The notes under the pieces: model-generated | What the model was told of the DNA's origin: nothing | What the model saw: the letters and a program-made list of their open reading frames with translations, nothing else | Databases searched by the model: none | NCBI GenBank assembly: GCA_050299435.1 | Contig: JBNKVX010000103.1 | Coordinates: 1 to 10,019, forward strand | DNA length: 10,019 nt | Origin: 1162T-S-0a-05 sp050299435 | Lineage (GTDB): Bacteria; Pseudomonadota; Gammaproteobacteria; Pseudomonadales; Cellvibrionaceae | Direction: 5' to 3' | Program-made: the position numbers and the translations under genes | Shown: one piece after another, positions 1-6,442 of the stretch | How the letters are laid out: each line of letters opens with the position of its first letter | Position numbering within the stretch: position 1 is the stretch's first letter

Positions 1-259
1 GTTTTAGTGCTAGCAAGGTCCAGGGATTTAATTCCCAGGACAAACGCCCCAAAGGCAAGGCATAAGGTTGTACATCAACTTGTGCTGCGCCAGCACTGCC
101 CTTCCAGACTGTGCCATCGACACTGTTCAACCAAACCACTGGCACTTGTTTGTGCACAATTGAGGCGAGTAAACGCGCAGGCACATTGGCAAGCACAACA
201 AATAAAAAATACGCAATAAGCGCACAAACGAGAAAAAATTTTCCGGTTTTGGATGTCAT
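1..259 (-). CDS. gspN: Type II secretion system protein GspN (5' part, runs off the window)
   Basis: This is the N-terminal 86 codons of a protein I read as GspN, an accessory inner-membrane T2SS component whose exact role is not settled; many T2SSs lack it. The reading frame begins with ATG at 259 (MTSKTGKFFLVCALIAYF) and continues without a stop to base 1. Residues about 8-26 form one hydrophobic membrane segment, giving a short cytoplasmic N-terminus and a periplasmic body. The following region carries the family's typical pattern: a SVDGTVWKGSA block, then LPLGRLSWELNPWTLL, matching the G-x-hydrophobic-W-x-G and L-x-W-x-L-x-P-W features of GspN. It starts 11 bases after the gspM stop, with only a weak A-rich ribosome site (AAAGAAA), so translation may depend on coupling to gspM. 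The family call is firm from motif and position. Whether the gene is intact cannot be seen here. Confidence 0.88.
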   Translation of the reverse strand, partial: MTSKTGKFFLVCALIAYFLFVVLANVPARLLASIVHKQVPVVWLNSVDGTVWKGSAGAAQVDVQPYALPLGRLSWELNPWTLLALK

Positions 260-270
260 TATTTATTTCT

Positions 271-741
271 TTAATTTGTTAAAGTGACTGTCAACGACAC
301 ACTACCTTGACGAGATGAGGTCGTAATACTTGAATCTTTTATCTTAATACCACGATTAATTTCCATTTCGTGTAACCAGGCAATGGCCGCCGCATAACTG
401 ACTTGTTCCATTTGCAAACGCACTGCTCCGTTTGCCTGAGGCTGCATTGAAGACAGGCGCAAATTAAATTCACGCAAACTACTATTCACCTGTTCGGTAA
501 CATTGCTTGAGTTTGCAGGCGAAGCTGACCCGCTGCGCGCAAGAATTTCTGCGCTTAATTCCCGTACTTGATTGAGCGAAACTGTAACGCGTTGATTGGC
601 ATCAAGTTGATCGAGGTATTTGTTATGGGCGCTCGTAACCATCAGATAAAGCAAATAAGTTCCAAATGCGACGCCCAGCACAAACATCGCCAACTGATCG
701 CGCGGGGAATTCTGGTTCCACCATTCTCTTATTGCATTCAT
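271..741 (-). CDS. gspM: Type II secretion system protein GspM
   Basis: This 156-residue protein is GspM, a bitopic inner-membrane protein that pairs with GspL and stabilises it in the assembly platform. It has a short cytoplasmic N-terminus (MNAIREWWNQNSPRDQ) with the W-x-x-x-(S/T)-P-R-(D/E)-(Q/R) pattern usual for the family, then one membrane segment at about residues 17-36 and a periplasmic part. That part opens with a predicted helical or coiled-coil stretch (about 40-70), a Ser/Asn-rich turn near 71-86, and a C-terminal region of mixed strands likely to be the ferredoxin-like fold. Length is normal for GspM. The ATG overlaps the gspL stop in an ATGA junction, and a GGGG at 750-753 sits 8 bases upstream as a ribosome site inside the gspL end. 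The family is poorly conserved, so the call rests on topology, the N-terminal motif and its place after gspL. Confidence 0.93.
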   Translation of the reverse strand: MNAIREWWNQNSPRDQLAMFVLGVAFGTYLLYLMVTSAHNKYLDQLDANQRVTVSLNQVRELSAEILARSGSASPANSSNVTEQVNSSLREFNLRLSSMQPQANGAVRLQMEQVSYAAAIAWLHEMEINRGIKIKDSSITTSSRQGSVSLTVTLTN

Positions 742-1973
742 GATGCAGACCCCGCAGCCTGGGATATTTTTATTCGCGCTTGAAAATTTTCATTCCTTGC
801 CGCTGCACGCAAAGTTTCTGCTTTGTACCCTAATTTTTCAATTTCGCCACGAATATTTTCCACGTCGGCAAAATTACCCACTTCGAAACTGACAATCAAT
901 TCCTGCTGATCGCCACTGTAACGCAAACTTCCCAGGCTAATACCTTCTTTTTCATTAAAGGTTTTAGCAACGCTATTAAGCAAATACATAAAATTGGTCG
1001 ATGCTACATTAGTTTTATTATCTCCCAAACGTGCACGCAATTCGCGCTCCGGCGTTTGCCAGCGGCCGTTAGGTATGGCTTTGAGAAATATTTGTTTACG
1101 CGCCTCCAAGAGTTCGTTGTATTCCTGTTTAGCCTGGAAGTACATGCCGAAGTTCACGACCACTGACATGAGGGCAGCCGCACCGAGAAAATATACGGGC
1201 TTTTTCCAGGTTTGCCACCAACGCGCCAAAGGTAATTGCACAGCAAACTGGCCACAGCGAAGATTGATGTCTCCCTGGTAATCATCCGTGCTGACACAAT
1301 CCCAAAACCCACCTTCAAAAGATTTTATTTCAGGGCCTTCGTATAACGCGGAGGGCAGCCATCTCATCAATTCATCACACTGTTCGCTGGAATTTGCCAC
1401 AAGTGTGACGCTTTTAATTTCATCGCTGTCCAGAGGCAATTGTTTTAGATAAAGTTGCGCGATGTCTTGCTGAATAGCAAAACCCTGGTTATCGCCGTAA
1501 TGTGCGAGAACTTCATCTTCGTCCCACACTACGACCAATTCATTTTTGTCTCGTTGAAGCAATAAATAATCGGGTACGCACTCTGCAACATCAAGCTGTA
1601 TTTCTTCAAGTTTTGTTATTGCGTTGCCAACATTGTCCGCGCGCGTGTAGACCAATGAGACGTTTTCGTTGACCACCTCACCGAATGCAAAATGCAATTC
1701 GTCAATTGGATCAATGATGTCGTCCTCCAATTCGTAAGGAAGTAATTTACCCAATACTCGACGATTTTTTGTTTCTGCGTGCTCGAGTGATGCGACACAA
1801 GTCGCGCCTCGCAAAATCAGGCATACAGACAAATCTTGTTGCCCTTCCAATGAATTGAGAAGCGCTTCTGTATCGCCAGTGTAATAGCCTTGATTGTGCC
1901 AGCCTACACCATCTCGTAATCGCCACTGCCATAAACCGTTTTCCATCTGGCGGGCGAATATTTTATCTATCAC
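738..1973 (-). CDS. gspL: Type II secretion system protein GspL
   Basis: This 411-residue protein is GspL, the bitopic platform protein whose cytoplasmic domain docks the ATPase GspE and whose periplasmic domain contacts GspM and the pseudopilins. Residues 1 to about 255 form the actin-like cytoplasmic domain. The stretch RRVLGKLLPYELEDD at about 71-85, followed by IDELHFAFG near 90-98, matches the family's conserved (L/I)P-(F/Y)-x-L-E-(D/E)…H-x-A region. A single membrane segment lies at about 259-279 (VYFLGAAALMSVVVNFGMYF). The periplasmic part has a helical stretch at about 280-300 and a C-terminal ferredoxin-like domain at about 325-405. The start is GTG at 1973, with AAAGG 9 bases upstream; there is no earlier ATG between it and the gspK stop 21 bases away. 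The C-terminus overlaps gspM by 4 bases. Length and layout are normal. Confidence 0.95.
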   Translation of the reverse strand: MIDKIFARQMENGLWQWRLRDGVGWHNQGYYTGDTEALLNSLEGQQDLSVCLILRGATCVASLEHAETKNRRVLGKLLPYELEDDIIDPIDELHFAFGEVVNENVSLVYTRADNVGNAITKLEEIQLDVAECVPDYLLLQRDKNELVVVWDEDEVLAHYGDNQGFAIQQDIAQLYLKQLPLDSDEIKSVTLVANSSEQCDELMRWLPSALYEGPEIKSFEGGFWDCVSTDDYQGDINLRCGQFAVQLPLARWWQTWKKPVYFLGAAALMSVVVNFGMYFQAKQEYNELLEARKQIFLKAIPNGRWQTPERELRARLGDNKTNVASTNFMYLLNSVAKTFNEKEGISLGSLRYSGDQQELIVSFEVGNFADVENIRGEIEKLGYKAETLRAAARNENFQARIKISQAAGSAS

Positions 1974-1982
1974 TTTCTATTA

Positions 1983-1988
1983 CCTTTT
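1983..1988 (-). promoter_or_regulatory. Ribosome binding site of gspL
   Basis: AAAAGG lies in the gspK-gspL gap, with 9 bases between its GG and the GTG at 1973. It is the only purine-rich match to the 16S tail in this gap and supports GTG as the true start of gspL. Confidence 0.6.
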
Positions 1989-1994
1989 TTTATT

Positions 1995-3074
1995 TTAAAA
2001 ATTGGCGTCGGTACGTCGCACTGTTACTACGTTTTGATCGGTGCGCATCAGCATACTTTTACTGTATTGCATCTGATCATTCACCATTGTCTCACCGATG
2101 AAAATAAAAAAGTTACTTTGTGTGGCAAGGCCATCACTGTCGAAACCGCTTGCCGAATTCTGCTGTCCCCGATTGTTGTTGTCCAGATCAAACATAGTAA
2201 TAACATCGGGAAAATCCAGAAAATCCTGAACACTCTCAAAGCCTTCTTCACCACGGGCATCAATCAATAATTGAGCGTCTTCTAAGGAGAGTGGCTGAGT
2301 CACACTCTTGCTGTTTAAACTGCGCAAAGTTGAGATCGACATCGTATTAATATTCATGGGTATATCTTTCGGTAAAGCAATTGTTAAAGGTAACAGGGCC
2401 TCATAGAGTGCTGGCGTGACGCCTTTCACCAAACTTAACTCGCTGATACTCGCCATTTCACGATTTGCGATAGTCATAGGCGGCTCAAGGCGTGAATAGT
2501 GGTCTCCCTCTGCACCCCCAAAGCCTGTCGGTTCTGAATCTGCATCCAGCCAATCCACCACAGCATCGCAAATTGCCTCTGCGGTTGCTTGGTCAACAAG
2601 CGTGCCTTCCTCTATCTCAAGGGTTTGCAAGAGGCGAATAAAGCGCCTTTGAGCCGGAGTGTAGCGTATATGCCACTCTGTCGCGAAATTTGCTGCAGTG
2701 CCTTTAAATTGCATTTTCTCTTGCAACGAATTGATGTTGAAGCGAGATTGGGCATCCTCAATACGCCCTCCCACATAGCCATAATCTGTTTCAAAGGGTG
2801 GCTGTTGCTGAGCCCACACTTCAGATAAATTATCGACTTGGTTTTCCTGCATATCCAATTTCAAAACATGTCTTGCAAAGTCTTCAAGCGCATCGAGGTA
2901 GGCCTTCCCTTGCACACTGAACATGCGACTGCCATGTCGACTCAATGACAAGTTAAAGTGCCAATAGATTTCAACACTCAGTACACTGACGATGGCAACA
3001 ATCATGATCGCCACCACCAATGCCACGCCGCGCTGTTTTTTGAGTGGCGGATTCACATGTTTCATCTTCGTCAT
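1995..3074 (-). CDS. gspK: Type II secretion system minor pseudopilin GspK
   Basis: This is GspK, the large minor pseudopilin that caps the pseudopilus tip with GspI and GspJ. Its leader ends in KKQRG, and prepilin peptidase should cut after Gly16, leaving VALVV at the mature N-terminus. The glutamate at mature position 5 found in other pseudopilins is replaced by Val, which is the hallmark of GspK and fits its place at the very tip. A hydrophobic helix follows (about 17-36). The body has the GspK-specific helical domain, with AVVDWLDADSEPTGFGGAEG (about 171-190) and ANREMASISELSLVKGVTP (about 205-223), both highly typical and including likely calcium-binding acidic residues in the family's DWLD segment. 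Length, 359 residues, is normal. The start codon is uncertain: GTG at 3077 and ATG at 3074 are adjacent (GTGATGA). I take ATG, which shares one base with the gspJ stop; translation is probably coupled. Confidence 0.96.
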   Translation of the reverse strand: MTKMKHVNPPLKKQRGVALVVAIMIVAIVSVLSVEIYWHFNLSLSRHGSRMFSVQGKAYLDALEDFARHVLKLDMQENQVDNLSEVWAQQQPPFETDYGYVGGRIEDAQSRFNINSLQEKMQFKGTAANFATEWHIRYTPAQRRFIRLLQTLEIEEGTLVDQATAEAICDAVVDWLDADSEPTGFGGAEGDHYSRLEPPMTIANREMASISELSLVKGVTPALYEALLPLTIALPKDIPMNINTMSISTLRSLNSKSVTQPLSLEDAQLLIDARGEEGFESVQDFLDFPDVITMFDLDNNNRGQQNSASGFDSDGLATQSNFFIFIGETMVNDQMQYSKSMLMRTDQNVVTVRRTDANF

Positions 3075-3706
3075 CACAAGCCCGGTAACACTTCAAATAA
3101 GCGCGTAATTTCTGCACCCCCTTCCAGCACCAAGGTAATTTCAAGTGCTTTTGGCAAAGCCGCTTGCGCCTGGTCCGGGGGCCAATCATCTACCCAAGGG
3201 CCACGAAAAACCGAGCCTGCGCCCGGCGGAAGAATGCGTACCTTTACTTCCTCCACACCCTCAAGCAGTTTTTGTTCGTGACCCAAATCTTCGTCCAGAT
3301 TAGCGGGGTCATTCCACAATTCACGCATCAGAATGTTGTCTTCCAGGCGATATTGCACTCGCCCCAGTTCACTGCGATAAAAGTGCAGGGGGTTGGGGCG
3401 CCCGCCTCGCAAAAACGTTAGCCATTCCTGTTGAGTCTCATCCACTAACATGGCGGGTATGGGATCGCCATAAGCGCTAAAAGACATTTTGCCCAGCGCG
3501 TTACGCAAATCTGTTTCCAAAGTGAGCCACGCTCTATCCAGTCGTTGCATTCGCTGTTGGCTCAACTTGGTACGGGTGTGTGCGACTTCGGCGGAATTGA
3601 AGGCGTACGCCGCGACAGAAGCGATAATGGCAGTAACCGCGATAGCAATTAACACTTCTATCAAAGTAAAGCCTTTACAACAGTGGGATTTAGGTTTCAC
3701 AAGCAT
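3074..3706 (-). CDS. gspJ: Type II secretion system minor pseudopilin GspJ
   Basis: This 210-residue protein is GspJ, a minor pseudopilin of the tip complex that binds GspI and GspK. The class III leader is 12 residues (MLVKPKSHCCKG). Cleavage after Gly12 gives FTLIEVLIAI with the expected Glu at mature position 5, followed by a hydrophobic helix to about residue 32. Downstream it carries family-typical stretches: LDRAWLTLETDLRNALGK (about 45-62), then WLTFLRGGRPNPLHFYRSEL (about 85-104) and VQYRLEDNILMRELW, which match the GspJ pattern (L-x-F-x-R-x-G-x-x-N-P…R-S-x-L-x-x-V-x-Y). The ATG at 3706 is preceded by AGGGG at 3713-3717 with a 6-base spacer; this ribosome site overlaps the gspI stop codon. 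Two adjacent cysteines in the leader just before the cut site are uncommon. The end overlaps gspK. Confidence 0.96.
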   Translation of the reverse strand: MLVKPKSHCCKGFTLIEVLIAIAVTAIIASVAAYAFNSAEVAHTRTKLSQQRMQRLDRAWLTLETDLRNALGKMSFSAYGDPIPAMLVDETQQEWLTFLRGGRPNPLHFYRSELGRVQYRLEDNILMRELWNDPANLDEDLGHEQKLLEGVEEVKVRILPPGAGSVFRGPWVDDWPPDQAQAALPKALEITLVLEGGAEITRLFEVLPGL

Positions 3707-3712
3707 AGGCCG

Positions 3713-3717
3713 CCCCT
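3713..3717 (-). promoter_or_regulatory. Ribosome binding site of gspJ overlapping the gspI stop codon
   Basis: AGGGG lies 6 bases upstream of the gspJ ATG at 3706. Its first two bases, AG, are also the last two bases of the gspI TAG stop, so a terminating ribosome sits directly over the next initiation site. Confidence 0.55.
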
Positions 3718-4096
3718 ATTCACCAATAAAACCCGATAACACTGCTAACCATTTTCCCTCTTCCGCATCCTTTTCACCGACCTTGATATCAAAGCGGTAA
3801 ACCTTGCCAACAATGGTTTCCATTTCAGTGACTTCGATTAACCAGTCCCACTCTTGGCCTGCATATTCCAAAGTATCGCGTTGGCGGGTTTTGGGAACTT
3901 GATTTTCGAGTTCTTTCGTCAGACGCAATTCCACCAAACGATTTTGTGCAATCCAGCCTGCATACAATTGTTTTTCCATTCGGCCGGTTTTATCGACAAC
4001 ACTTCCGATGGAAGAAATCATTGCAGGAATGGCCAAACCCACAATGACGAGGGCAACCAACACTTCGACCAACGTGAAACCCTTAGTGCGGCACAT
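3716..4096 (-). CDS. gspI: Type II secretion system minor pseudopilin GspI
   Basis: This 126-residue protein is GspI, the minor pseudopilin thought to nucleate the tip by binding GspJ and GspK. The leader is very short (MCRTKG); cleavage after Gly6 leaves FTLVEVLVALVIVGLAIPAM, with Glu at mature position 5 and a long hydrophobic helix that runs to about residue 30. The segment LYAGWIAQNRLVELRL (about 43-58) is the typical GspI A-x-W-(I/V)-A-x-N-x-(L/A)-x-E-L-R-L motif. The C-terminal half alternates short strands, as expected for the small globular domain. The ATG at 4096 shares one base with the gspH stop (TGATG), and GGAGA at 4106-4110 stands 9 bases upstream, inside the gspH coding end. 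Length is normal for the family. Confidence 0.96.
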   Translation of the reverse strand: MCRTKGFTLVEVLVALVIVGLAIPAMISSIGSVVDKTGRMEKQLYAGWIAQNRLVELRLTKELENQVPKTRQRDTLEYAGQEWDWLIEVTEMETIVGKVYRFDIKVGEKDAEEGKWLAVLSGFIGE

Positions 4097-4677
4097 CAGC
4101 GAAAGTCTCCGGCAAACGCGCGATTTTCTTCTTCCGCTTCCGCACGTTCACGCCATACAATTTCGCCCCACGCATTTACTTCAACGTGCTGCGCTTCAAT
4201 ATCTAATTCGCTGTGGGAAATTTCAATTTCAAAAGGTGTGACGTCGCCACCAGGAAAAAATCCAATGATGGGTTCCATGGCCAAAGGTTCTTCTTCGTAT
4301 TTCCATTCCTGATTTTCGATACTTATCCGCAATTCAACATTTGCTGAAAACTCTTCGGGCGGCAGCGCTTCCACATCTTTCCATCCATTCATCGTCATGC
4401 GCTGCCAACGATAACGCCAGCCTTGAGTGAGCGGGTCATCTCTCCATTCGGGGGGTTCAAGAATCAAACCGTAAGCTTCGGCATTCACACTTGCCATTTC
4501 AGAGGCGTGTTGACTTATAAGTGTAAAACGTTCGATTGCGGTAGTGAGTTTTCGGTCTTCACTTTTAGCGCTAAAAATTACAAATGATAGGCTGAAGGCA
4601 ATGGCCACTATAAAAACCACTGCCATCATTTCGATCAGGGAAAATCCTTTCTGTTGGTTTCCCGTTTTGGCTTGCAT
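4096..4677 (-). CDS. gspH: Type II secretion system minor pseudopilin GspH
   Basis: This is GspH, the minor pseudopilin that links the GspI-J-K tip to the GspG fibre. The leader ends in NQQKG; cleavage after Gly10 exposes FSLIEMMAVVFIVAIAFSLS, with Glu at mature position 5 and a hydrophobic helix. The rest is the variable GspH globular domain (about 36-193), with the usual A-x-x-x-A-x-x-x-x-x-x-x-(Y/F)-G(L) pattern at ASEMASVNAEAYGLIL. Length is 193 residues. Two starts are possible because GTG at 4680 directly precedes ATG at 4677. I choose the ATG because GGTGA at 4684-4688 is 6 bases from it and only 3 from the GTG. The gene follows gspG by 20 bases and overlaps gspI by one. The C-terminal tail is strongly charged (WRERAEAEEENR). 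Sequence divergence is high in this family, so identity rests on the N-terminus, size and order. Confidence 0.93.
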   Translation of the reverse strand: MQAKTGNQQKGFSLIEMMAVVFIVAIAFSLSFVIFSAKSEDRKLTTAIERFTLISQHASEMASVNAEAYGLILEPPEWRDDPLTQGWRYRWQRMTMNGWKDVEALPPEEFSANVELRISIENQEWKYEEEPLAMEPIIGFFPGGDVTPFEIEISHSELDIEAQHVEVNAWGEIVWRERAEAEEENRAFAGDFR

Positions 4678-4683
4678 CACTCA

Positions 4684-4688
4684 TCACC
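4684..4688 (-). promoter_or_regulatory. Ribosome binding site of gspH
   Basis: GGTGA in the gspG-gspH gap stands 6 bases before ATG at 4677 and 3 bases before the alternative GTG at 4680. The spacing favours the ATG. Confidence 0.45.
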
Positions 4689-4697
4689 GTCGCAGTT

Positions 4698-5129
4698 TTA
4701 TTTGTTCACTTCATCCCAAATACTGACATCGGCCGCTTCTTCTTCACCGCCTTCCAAACCATCTGCACCTAAAGTAAATATTTCGTAAGGCCGACCTTCA
4801 CCGGGGCTCAGATAAACATAGTCATATTGCCAGGGATCTTTTGGTAAGCGCGGCATATAACCTTCGTCGGGATAAGTTCGCGGTTCCGGCGCACTGGAAG
4901 GTTTGCTTACGAGAGCTTCCAAACCCTGCTCTGAAGTGGGATAAAAACCATTGTCCATTTTGTACATCTTTAAAGCTGTCTCCAGGGACGTAAAATCTGC
5001 TCGCACTTTTTTATCTTTGCCTTGTGACAAGGCATTCATCACATTCGGTGCAACGATAGCCGCCAACAAACCCATGATGGCTAAGACCACCATGATTTCA
5101 ATTAGGCTAAATCCTCTTTGTGTTTTCAT
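4698..5129 (-). CDS. gspG: Type II secretion system major pseudopilin GspG
   Basis: This is GspG, the major pseudopilin that polymerises into the periplasmic pseudopilus. From ATG at 5129 the protein has 143 residues, with a 6-residue leader MKTQRG. Prepilin peptidase should cut after Gly6, leaving FSLIEIMVVLAIMGLLAAIV with Glu at mature position 5. The highly conserved core follows: DKKVRADFTSLETALKMYK (about 37-55), DNGFYPTSEQGLEALV, and the C-terminal calcium-site loop running from LPKDPWQYDYVY to FTLGADGLEGGEEEAADVS, where the GADG-x-EGG residues bind calcium in known GspG structures. A GTG at 5153 in the same frame would add 8 residues, but AGGTGAG at 5133-5139 is well placed only for the ATG, and short leaders are the norm. 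This gene has the largest upstream gap in the operon (67 bases), perhaps reflecting the need for more GspG than other components. Confidence 0.98.
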   Translation of the reverse strand: MKTQRGFSLIEIMVVLAIMGLLAAIVAPNVMNALSQGKDKKVRADFTSLETALKMYKMDNGFYPTSEQGLEALVSKPSSAPEPRTYPDEGYMPRLPKDPWQYDYVYLSPGEGRPYEIFTLGADGLEGGEEEAADVSIWDEVNK

Positions 5130-5132
5130 TTG

Positions 5133-5139
5133 CTCACCT
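5133..5139 (-). promoter_or_regulatory. Ribosome binding site of gspG
   Basis: AGGTGAG has its AGG core 7 bases from ATG at 5129. It is the best ribosome site in the window and decides the start of gspG against the in-frame GTG at 5153, which lies upstream of it. Confidence 0.75.
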
Positions 5140-5156
5140 GTTCTTTTTAACACTGT

Positions 5157-5184
5157 GTTTTAACTCTGCTTTGTTTAGTCTCAA
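5157..5184 (-). promoter_or_regulatory. Possible internal promoter upstream of gspG
   Basis: In the gspF-gspG gap, TTGAGA (5179-5184) is followed after 16 bases by TAAAAC (5157-5162). These match the sigma-70 -35 consensus at 5 of 6 positions and the -10 at 4 of 6. The gap is AT-rich, so such matches arise easily by chance. It would serve extra transcription of the pseudopilin genes. Seen by eye only. Confidence 0.2.
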
Positions 5185-5196
5185 TTTATTTTCGAT

Positions 5197-6435
5197 TTAA
5201 AGTCCAACTAATTGATTCATCTGGAAGATCGGCAAAAGAATTGCCATCACGATAAACATTACCATGCCGGCCATAATTAAAACCATCATAGGTTCCATTA
5301 AGGCTAATCCAGTATTAATGGCAAATTCCAATTCTCGCTCCTGATTGCGCGCCGCATGTAAAAGTTGATCTGCAAGTTGACCATTTGCTTCACCACTCGC
5401 CGCCATTTGCACAAGCAAAGGTGGAAAAATTTCTGCCTGATCCAATGCGCGCGATAAACTACTTCCTTCTTGCACTGCCACAGCCACTTCTGCACCGGCG
5501 CGCTGCAACTCTTTATTGGTTAGCACTTGCGCTGCAATTCGCAATGCCTCCAATAAGGGAACACCGCTGTTTACCAACAAACCCAGCGTGCTGGCATAAC
5601 GCGCTGATTCTGCAGATAAAATAAACCCCCCGACACCGGGTACATTAAGCAAAAACTTATGCCAGGCTTTTTTATGTGCTTCAGAGCGCAACATCCACTG
5701 TAAACTCACAATCAAGCCAGCAATAAATACCAAAAACAGCAATCCGTAATTCACTAAAAAATCACTGATAAAGATAAGGACTTTGGTAATCGTTGGCAGT
5801 TCCGCATTACTGTTGCTAAATAGCTCAATCAGTTTCGGAACCACCTTAACCATAAGAATACCAACCACCAAAAAACTCACGCACACCATAATGATGGGAT
5901 AAACCATCGCAGATTGAATTTTTTGCCTGGTTTCCTGACTGCGTTCCGTGTAATCAGCTAACTGTTCCAATACTGGCCCCAAAAAACCTGCGGACTCGCC
6001 AGCGCGCACCATTGCGCGATAAAGATTGTCAAAAACACGCGGCACTTCGGCCATGGCTTGCGCCAAACTCAAGCCTTCCAAAACGCGCGCGCGCACTTGT
6101 AAGACTACGCTTTTTACTTGCGCCTTACGGCTCTGTTTTGCGGTTGCCTGCAAGACTTCATCCAATGGCAGACCACTTTGAACCAGCGAGGCAAGTTGAC
6201 GCGTAATTAAAGAAACTTCCCGTGTTTTTAAGCGCGGACCACCCAAACTGAAACTAAAGCCTTTACGGCCAGTACTGCTTTTATTTTCGGAACGATTGCG
6301 TGTTGATTTTACATCCAGGGGTTTGAGTTGCCGCGAACGCAATTGTGAGCGCACGTGACGTTCTGAGTCGCCTTCTAGTATGCCCTTAACTTTTTTCCCT
6401 TTGGCATCCAGAGCCTGATATGCATATGCACCCAT
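5197..6435 (-). CDS. gspF: Type II secretion system inner-membrane platform protein GspF
   Basis: This 412-residue protein is GspF, the polytopic core of the inner-membrane platform, which contacts the ATPase GspE and GspL and is thought to feed pseudopilins into the growing fibre. The N-terminus shows the family signature: YAYQALDAKGKKVKGILEGD, then a run of R and L (HVRSQLRSRQLKPLDV). Two related cytoplasmic helical domains lie at about 70-175 (beginning LITRQLASLVQSGLPLDEVL) and 275-375 (YASTLGLLVNSGVPLLEAL), each with the repeated L-(V/L)-x-S-G-(L/V)-P-L motif. Membrane segments are at about 178-198, 226-248 and 380-403. The C-terminus LLPIFQMNQLVGL is typical. ATG at 6435 is preceded by AGGCGAG at 6438-6444, overlapping the gspE stop 8 bases upstream. 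Length is the usual size for the family and nothing appears damaged. Confidence 0.98.
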   Translation of the reverse strand: MGAYAYQALDAKGKKVKGILEGDSERHVRSQLRSRQLKPLDVKSTRNRSENKSSTGRKGFSFSLGGPRLKTREVSLITRQLASLVQSGLPLDEVLQATAKQSRKAQVKSVVLQVRARVLEGLSLAQAMAEVPRVFDNLYRAMVRAGESAGFLGPVLEQLADYTERSQETRQKIQSAMVYPIIMVCVSFLVVGILMVKVVPKLIELFSNSNAELPTITKVLIFISDFLVNYGLLFLVFIAGLIVSLQWMLRSEAHKKAWHKFLLNVPGVGGFILSAESARYASTLGLLVNSGVPLLEALRIAAQVLTNKELQRAGAEVAVAVQEGSSLSRALDQAEIFPPLLVQMAASGEANGQLADQLLHAARNQERELEFAINTGLALMEPMMVLIMAGMVMFIVMAILLPIFQMNQLVGL

Positions 6436-6442
6436 AGCTCGC

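Noticed and set aside
568..1281. Plus-strand open frames opposite gspM and gspL
   Set aside because: They are fragments antisense to genes whose family motifs, lengths and junctions are all in order; their translations look like random composition.
1981..1997. T-rich run between gspK and gspL as a terminator
   Set aside because: There is no GC-rich stem next to it, and on the transcribed strand it reads as an A-rich ribosome site leader (AAAAAAAGG) for gspL.
1995..3074. Missing Glu at mature position 5 of GspK as a defect
   Set aside because: This substitution is the known hallmark of GspK, which sits at the tip and does not need to join a preceding subunit.
3854..4312. A 152-codon open frame on the plus strand opposite gspI and gspH
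   Set aside because: It lies wholly antisense to two well-supported pseudopilin genes, has no recognisable domain or good ribosome site, and is one of many such antisense frames here.
5149..5159. AACAC-T-GTGTT palindrome as a terminator hairpin
   Set aside because: The arms are 5 bases with a 1-base centre, which cannot form a stable loop, and no T-run follows in the direction of transcription. It is kept only as part of the gap finding.
6084..6094. Alternating CG run as possible Z-DNA or a repeat
   Set aside because: It is only 11 bases and is explained by Arg, Ala and Val codons in the conserved GspF segment VRARVLEG.
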